The position numbers and the translations under genes were made by a program. A stretch of DNA of 10,181 nt from Burkholderiales bacterium. GTDB lineage: Bacteria; Pseudomonadota; Gammaproteobacteria; Burkholderiales; SG8-39. This document shows, piece by piece, positions 6,480 through 10,181 of this stretch. The stretch is taken from the NCBI GenBank assembly GCA_025929745.1, contig JAICPQ010000085.1, forward strand, positions 1 to 10,181. Direction: 5' to 3'. Below the pieces are notes generated by a model. The model was not told the origin of the DNA, made no database searches, and worked only from the letters and a program-made list of their open reading frames with translations. Within the stretch, counting starts at the first letter, position 1. Every line of letters starts with the position of its first letter.

Positions 6480-7786
6480 GTTCTTCTCCCGATCGGGTAG
6501 TACTCGATGCCGAGCGCCTTGAGTACGGCTGGGTCGTAGAGGTTGCGGCCGTCGAAGATCGCCGGCGTCTTGAGCTTCGCCTTGAGGGCGGCGAAGTCGG
6601 GGCTGCGGAATTCCTGCCACTCGGTCACCACAGCGAGCGCGTCCGCGCCCTCGAGCGCGGCGAAGCCGGAATCGACGATCTCCACGCCCGGGCTGTCGCG
6701 GAAGAGATGCCGCGCCTCGGCGCCCGCGACCGGATCGTAAGCGCGCACCCGCGCGCCCGCGCCGACGAGATCGGCAATCAACGTGCGGCTCGAAGCTTCG
6801 CGCATGTCGTCGGTGTTCGCCTTGAAAGCAAGACCCCAGACCGCAAGGCACTTGCCGTTCAGCCGTTCGCCGAACCGGCGCTTGATCTTGCCGGCCAGCA
6901 CGTGCTTCTGCGTCTCGTTCACGGCTTCGACCGCCGCGACGACGCGCAGCTCGCGCCGCGCCTCCGCCGCGGTGCGCTGCAGCGCCCTCACGTCCTTGGG
7001 AAAGCACGAGCCGCCGTACCCCACGCCGGCGTAGAGAAAATTGGTGCCGATGCGCGGGTCGGAGCCGATGCCGTGGCGCACGTCCTCGATGTCGGCGCCG
7101 AGCGCTTCCGCCAGGTTGGCAAGCTCATTCATGAACGAGATGCGCGTCGCCAGCATGGCGTTCGCCGCATACTTGGTGAGCTCGGCGGAGCGCACGCCCA
7201 TGACGATGATGCGCTCGCGGTTGCGCTGGAACGGCGCATAGAGCTGGCGCAGGAGCGCGATGGCGCGCGGGTCGTCCGCGCCGACCACAATTCGGTCCGG
7301 CCGCATGAAATCTTCGATCGCCGCGCCTTCCTTCAGGAATTCCGGATTGGATACCACCGCGAACTCAGCCGACGTCTCCTGCCTCAGCACATCCTTGATC
7401 TTGTCGGCAGTGCCGACTGGCACAGTGGACTTGGTCGCGATGACCCGGTAGGACTTCATGTGCTTTCCGATCGCGCGCGCCGCGGCGAGCACGTGCTGCA
7501 GATCTGCTGAGCCGTCCTCGTCGGGCGGCGTGCCGACAGCGATCAACTGCAACTCGCCGTGCTCCACGCTCGCCGCGACGTCGGTGGAGAACTTCAGGCG
7601 CCCGGCGTCGCGGTTGCGCTTCACGATGGGCTCGAGCCCGGGCTCGAAGATCGGGATTTCGCCGCGGTTCAGGCGCGCGACCTTGCTCTCGTCGATGTCG
7701 AGACAGAACACGTGGTTGCCGGCGTCCGCGAGGCAGGCGCCGGTGACGAGACCGACATAGCCGGTGCCGATGACGGTGACGTTCAT
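6476..7786 (-). CDS. ugd: UDP-glucose 6-dehydrogenase
   Basis: This enzyme oxidises UDP-glucose twice with NAD+ to UDP-glucuronate, a precursor for surface polysaccharides and for aminoarabinose or uronic-acid decoration of lipopolysaccharide. The 436-aa product is full length. The N-terminal NAD-binding motif is GTGYVGLVTG (7-16), with D30 and D32 after the second strand. IFEPGLEP (46-53) and STVPVGT (120-126) are conserved family segments. The thioester-forming cysteine is C261 in GYGGSCFPKD, and the catalytic lysine region is LTKYAANAM (203-211). The C-terminal UDP-binding domain begins near residue 312 with WGLAFKANTDDMRE. The ATG at 7786 overlaps the lapB stop (ATGA). The TAG at 6478-6476 overlaps the apparent hldE1 start, and a second in-frame TAG stands at 6454-6452. 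Its place between lapB and the heptose genes suggests a role in the same envelope pathway. Confidence 0.96.
   Translation of the reverse strand: MNVTVIGTGYVGLVTGACLADAGNHVFCLDIDESKVARLNRGEIPIFEPGLEPIVKRNRDAGRLKFSTDVAASVEHGELQLIAVGTPPDEDGSADLQHVLAAARAIGKHMKSYRVIATKSTVPVGTADKIKDVLRQETSAEFAVVSNPEFLKEGAAIEDFMRPDRIVVGADDPRAIALLRQLYAPFQRNRERIIVMGVRSAELTKYAANAMLATRISFMNELANLAEALGADIEDVRHGIGSDPRIGTNFLYAGVGYGGSCFPKDVRALQRTAAEARRELRVVAAVEAVNETQKHVLAGKIKRRFGERLNGKCLAVWGLAFKANTDDMREASSRTLIADLVGAGARVRAYDPVAGAEARHLFRDSPGVEIVDSGFAALEGADALAVVTEWQEFRSPDFAALKAKLKTPAIFDGRNLYDPAVLKALGIEYYPIGRRT
6486..6490 (-). promoter_or_regulatory. Ribosome-binding site of hldE1 (decides the start)
   Basis: GGGAG read on the minus strand from 6490 to 6486, followed by AAGAA, lies inside the last codons of ugd. 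Six bases separate it from the ATA at 6479-6477. It is one of the two best-placed Shine-Dalgarno matches in the block; the other precedes ihfB. Its spacing supports initiation at the ATA rather than at the GTG 27 nt further on. Confidence 0.6.
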
Positions 7787-8946
7787 GGAGTTAGATCAAA
7801 TTCCTCGGTGCGCCGTGGTGGATACGTTTCCCAGCCGCCGCAGGCCGGGCAATGCCAGTGGAACGCGCGCGCCTTGAAGCCGCAGCTTTCGCAACGGTAG
7901 CGCGCCAGGCGCCGCGTGTGGCCGTGCACGAGGTTGCGCACGAGCTCGAGGTCGCGCCGCTTGTCGGGCGAGCTCGCGGCGATGATCTGGGCCTCGAGCA
8001 GGCGATCGAGGCCGAGCAGCGTCGGGTTGCGGCGCAGCTCGTCGCGCACCATGGCGTACGCCGCGTCGGCGCCTTTCGCCTCCAGGGTCTGCTGGAATAC
8101 CGTATCAAGGAGGTCGAGCGAAGGGTAGCGCTCGAGGTAGCCGGCGAGCATGCGCAGGCCGTCTTCGGCGCGCCCGGCGCCGCGGTAGGCCTCGCCCAGG
8201 CGCTGCGCGACGAGCGCGAGGTATGCCGGGTCCTGGGATTCGATGCGCTTCCAGTGCTCGATCGCCTCATCCAGGCGCGCTTCGTTCTTGTCGAGATCGC
8301 CGAGCTGAAGGCTGGCGCGCACGCATTTGCGGTTCTCATCGAGCGCCTGCGAGAGGTAGCGGCGCGCGGCGTCGGGCCGCGAGCTGGCGGTCTCGGAAGC
8401 GGCGAGCTCGCAGTAGTACTGCGCGAGCGCGCGCGGGTCGGTTTCCACCAGCTTGGTCATTTCGATGGCGCGCGGCCAGTCCTTCTCCTGCTCGTAGATC
8501 TGGAGGAGAAAGCGCCGCGCGACAACCGTCTGATTCGTCTTCTCGAGCCTGGAAAACGCCTCTTCGGCGCGATCCAGGATGCCTGCCTTGAGGTAGTCCT
8601 GGCCTAGCTCCATCTGCGCCTGCAGCTTCTGGTCGGCGCCGAGATCGGCGCGCTCGAGGAGGTTCTGGTGCATGCGGATAGCGCGGTCGTATTCGCCGCG
8701 CCGGCGAAAGAGACTCCCGAGCGCGAAGTGCAAGTCCAGCGTCTCCGGGTCGACCTTGACCACCTCGATGAAGGCCTCGATCGCCTTGTCGGGCTGCTCG
8801 TTCAGGAGGAAGTTGAGCCCCTTGAAGTACGAGCGCGGCAACGCACGCGACTCCGACACGATCTGCTTGATGTCGATGCGTGCGGCCATCCAGCCCAGGC
8901 CGAAGAACAGCGGAAAACCGAGCAGCCACCAGTATTCGAATTCCAT
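7783..8946 (-). CDS. lapB: Lipopolysaccharide assembly protein B (LapB/YciM)
   Basis: LapB is an inner-membrane protein with cytoplasmic TPR repeats. In E. coli it acts with FtsH to degrade LpxC and so limits lipopolysaccharide synthesis. The 387-aa product has the expected order of parts. An N-terminal membrane anchor lies at about residues 6-22 (WWLLGFPLFFGLGWMAA). After a basic segment come about seven to nine TPR-like helical pairs, the first being YFKGLNFLLNEQPDKAIEAF and the next LHFALGSLFRRRGEYDRAI. A C-terminal rubredoxin-like metal knuckle follows, with C352, C355, C366 and C369 (CESCG and CPACGG). The length matches the E. coli protein. The start lies 5 nt after the lapA stop without a clear ribosome-binding site. 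The end overlaps ugd. The pairing with lapA confirms the identity. Confidence 0.96.
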   Translation of the reverse strand: MEFEYWWLLGFPLFFGLGWMAARIDIKQIVSESRALPRSYFKGLNFLLNEQPDKAIEAFIEVVKVDPETLDLHFALGSLFRRRGEYDRAIRMHQNLLERADLGADQKLQAQMELGQDYLKAGILDRAEEAFSRLEKTNQTVVARRFLLQIYEQEKDWPRAIEMTKLVETDPRALAQYYCELAASETASSRPDAARRYLSQALDENRKCVRASLQLGDLDKNEARLDEAIEHWKRIESQDPAYLALVAQRLGEAYRGAGRAEDGLRMLAGYLERYPSLDLLDTVFQQTLEAKGADAAYAMVRDELRRNPTLLGLDRLLEAQIIAASSPDKRRDLELVRNLVHGHTRRLARYRCESCGFKARAFHWHCPACGGWETYPPRRTEEFDLTP

Positions 8947-8951
8947 CGGCG

Positions 8952-9209
8952 CTACAACGGCGGTGGCGCCGGCTCGGCCGGCCGCTTGAGGATCGAGATC
9001 TCGCGCCGCTGACGCAGCACCGTGCCGATGAGCGCCGCCACGCCGAAGAGCGCGCCGAGCGCGAAGGCGCCGAGCAGGATGAGCACGAGCGGCGCCTGCA
9101 CCTCGAGATCGAAGTAGAAGCGCAGCTTCACCGGATCCACGTTCTTCGCCGCGAACGCAACCAGCACAACAAACACCGCCAGGCGAATCGCCCAGGTGAG
9201 GGCTCTCAC
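8952..9209 (-). CDS. lapA: Lipopolysaccharide assembly protein A domain protein (LapA/YciS, DUF1049)
   Basis: This is a small inner-membrane protein of 85 aa that works with LapB in lipopolysaccharide assembly. It has two hydrophobic helices, about residues 5-21 and 40-63. Between them is the family-typical stretch KNVDPVKLRFYFDLEVQAP, and after the second helix a basic cytoplasmic segment LRQRREISILKRP ends in a Pro-rich tail. The GTG at 9209-9207 is chosen because it places the first helix at the N-terminus as in homologues, and because a GGTGA site (9221-9217, containing the ihfB stop) lies 7 nt upstream. No ATG is available nearby in this frame. It sits 7 nt after ihfB and 5 nt before lapB. 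Confidence 0.92.
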   Translation of the reverse strand: MRALTWAIRLAVFVVLVAFAAKNVDPVKLRFYFDLEVQAPLVLILLGAFALGALFGVAALIGTVLRQRREISILKRPAEPAPPPL

Positions 9210-9216
9210 CCGGGAA

Positions 9217-9549
9217 TCACCGGACTGGCTGCGAGGCGCGCTCCTGGCTGGCTGCCGGCGCGTGCGGCGTGGCGGAGTCCACGCGCTCGCGCAGCTCCTT
9301 GCCGGCCTTGAAGTGCGGCACGTACTTCTCCGGCACTTGGACCTTCTCGCCGGACTTGGGATTGCGGCCGGTGCGCGGCGGCCGGTAGTTGAGGCCGAAG
9401 CTGCCGAAGCCGCGGATTTCAATGCGATGGCCGCCGAGCAGGCTCTGCGTCATCGCATCGAGGATCATCTTCACCGCGTACTCGGCGTCCTTCGCGACGA
9501 GTTGCGGATAGCGCTGCGCAAGACGCGCGATCAGTTCCGACTTCGTCAT
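9217..9549 (-). CDS. ihfB: Integration host factor subunit beta
   Basis: IHF-beta pairs with IHF-alpha, which is encoded elsewhere, to bend DNA at specific sites; it takes part in nucleoid structure, transcription and recombination. The 110-aa product begins MTKSELIARLAQRYPQL as in other beta subunits. It has the DNA-binding arm EIRGFGSFGLNYRPPRTGRNP, with the intercalating proline at P64, and the signature KVPHFKAGKELRERV-like segment (YVPHFKAGKEL at 76-86). A polar tail of about 16 residues rich in Ala, Pro and Ser extends past the usual 94-aa end. Of two possible ATGs, 9549 is preferred over 9558. The GGGGAG site touches the upstream ATG but lies 9 nt from this one, and the product then matches the family start. 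It follows rpsA by 27 nt, the arrangement also found in E. coli. Confidence 0.96.
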   Translation of the reverse strand: MTKSELIARLAQRYPQLVAKDAEYAVKMILDAMTQSLLGGHRIEIRGFGSFGLNYRPPRTGRNPKSGEKVQVPEKYVPHFKAGKELRERVDSATPHAPAASQERASQPVR

Positions 9550-9558
9550 GGCAACCAT

Positions 9559-9564
9559 CTCCCC
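9559..9564 (-). promoter_or_regulatory. Ribosome-binding site of ihfB (decides the start)
   Basis: GGGGAG on the minus strand, 9564 to 9559, is part of a longer purine run in the 27-nt rpsA-ihfB gap. It ends immediately before an upstream ATG (9558-9556) and 9 nt before the ATG at 9549-9547, so it can serve only the second one. Confidence 0.7.
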
Positions 9565-9576
9565 CCTTGCCCTGTG

Positions 9577-10181
9577 TTATTGCTGCGGGTTGCCATCCTT
9601 CTTGTCGAGCTTCGCGCGCAACAGTGCGCCGAGGTTGGTCGCGCCGGCACTGGCCGCGGCCTGCTCGGTGCGCAACTGCTTCATGGCCTCGGTTTCTTCC
9701 GCCATGTCTTTCGCCTTCACCGAGACGTTGATCGAGCGGTTCTTGCGGTCGAGGTTGATGATCATCGCCTGCACGCTGTCGCCTTCCTTCAGGTGCTTGG
9801 CGAGATCGTCGACCCGGTCGCGCGAGAACTCGGAGGCGCGCAGGTAGCCCTCGACGCCGCCGATGTCGATCACGGCGCCCTTGGCGTCGACCGACTTGAC
9901 GGTGCCGCTCACGACGCTGTTCTTCTCGTGGCTCGCGATGAAGTTGGTGAACGGATCGCCCTCGAGCTGCTTGATGCCGAGCGAGATGCGCTCGCGCTCG
10001 ATGTCGATCGAGAGCACCACCGCCTCGACTTCCTCGCTCTTCTTGAAGTTCTTGACCGCCTCTTCGCCGGCGGCCGACCAGGAAAGGTCGGAGAGGTGCA
10101 CCAGGCCGTCGATGCCGCCGGGCAGGCCGACGAAGACGCCGAAGTCGGTGATCGACTTGATCTGGCCCTTCACCTTGTCGC
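9577..10181 (-). CDS. rpsA: 30S ribosomal protein S1, C-terminal part (5' end outside window)
   Basis: S1 binds mRNA on the 30S subunit and is needed to start translation of most mRNAs, especially those with weak ribosome-binding sites. The frame is open to the right edge and ends with TAA at 9579-9577, giving about 201 residues of a protein usually near 560 aa. Two S1/OB-fold RNA-binding repeats are visible. The first begins KGQIKSITDFGVFVGLPGG with GLVHLSDLSW, and ends in the linker RERISLGIKQLEGDPF. The second begins SGTVKSVDAKGAVIDIGG with GYLRASEFSRDRV. These correspond to repeats 5 and 6 of E. coli S1. A charged tail rich in Ala, Lys and Gln follows. The start, leader and promoter lie outside the window, so autoregulation cannot be judged here. 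Confidence 0.97.
   Translation of the reverse strand, partial: DKVKGQIKSITDFGVFVGLPGGIDGLVHLSDLSWSAAGEEAVKNFKKSEEVEAVVLSIDIERERISLGIKQLEGDPFTNFIASHEKNSVVSGTVKSVDAKGAVIDIGGVEGYLRASEFSRDRVDDLAKHLKEGDSVQAMIINLDRKNRSINVSVKAKDMAEETEAMKQLRTEQAAASAGATNLGALLRAKLDKKDGNPQQ

Noticed and set aside
7852..8607. Long + strand open frame (251 aa) opposite lapB, and similar + strand frames at 1679-2458 and 6707-7510
   Set aside because: Each is antisense to a confidently identified gene. Open antisense frames are common in GC-rich DNA, and none shows a recognisable domain or ribosome-binding site.
9556..9558. Upstream ATG of ihfB
   Set aside because: The GGGGAG site directly abuts it, leaving no spacing, and the family begins at the MTKSEL of the second ATG.
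1..10181. Mobile element, CRISPR, phage, defence or biosynthetic cluster
   Set aside because: No transposase, integrase, direct-repeat array, tRNA attachment site or composition break was seen. All recognised genes are conserved core functions.

Overview
The window is chromosomal housekeeping DNA of a high-GC (roughly two-thirds by eye), Gram-negative bacterium. It is most likely a betaproteobacterium. The gene order rpsA-ihfB-lapA-lapB-ugd-hldE1-hldD-cysM-exonuclease-rlmD, a heptose kinase without its adenylyltransferase half, and an IHF-beta with a C-terminal tail all fit that group. The genus cannot be fixed from the sequence alone. I see no mobile element, CRISPR array, tRNA, rRNA, prophage or long repeat, and no gene-free stretch over 30 bases.

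Layout. One gene on the + strand, a Bax inhibitor-1/YccA-type membrane protein (1-486, 5' end outside the window), converges on a long minus-strand block that fills the rest. Read in its own direction, from right to left, the block runs: rpsA (C-terminal part, 5' end outside), ihfB, lapA, lapB, ugd, hldE1/rfaE1, hldD/rfaD, cysM, a PolB-like 3'-5' exonuclease, rlmD/rumA, an exported four-cysteine protein of unknown function, and a small unknown protein. Apart from the 27-nt rpsA-ihfB gap and the 20-nt gap before the last gene, neighbours are separated by 7 nt or less, and five junctions overlap. This looks like one long, translationally coupled transcript. No internal terminator is visible.

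How the genes fit together. The centre of the block serves the outer membrane. LapA and LapB set lipopolysaccharide output by guiding FtsH-dependent turnover of LpxC. HldE1 and HldD make the ADP-heptose of the inner core, with an HldC-type adenylyltransferase expected elsewhere. Ugd supplies UDP-glucuronate for sugar modification or surface polysaccharide. Upstream genes belong to translation and nucleoid structure (S1, IHF-beta). Downstream genes cover cysteine synthesis (CysM), nuclease activity, 23S rRNA U1939 methylation (RlmD) and two unknowns.

The most unusual point is the start of hldE1. No ATG, GTG or TTG lies where the protein must begin. Instead an ATA codon, 6 nt after a GGGAG ribosome-binding site, overlaps the ugd stop as ATAG. 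Also notable are two consecutive genes (exonuclease and rlmD) that both appear to start at TTG inside a TTGA overlap with the previous stop, and two unknown genes at the distal end of the block.
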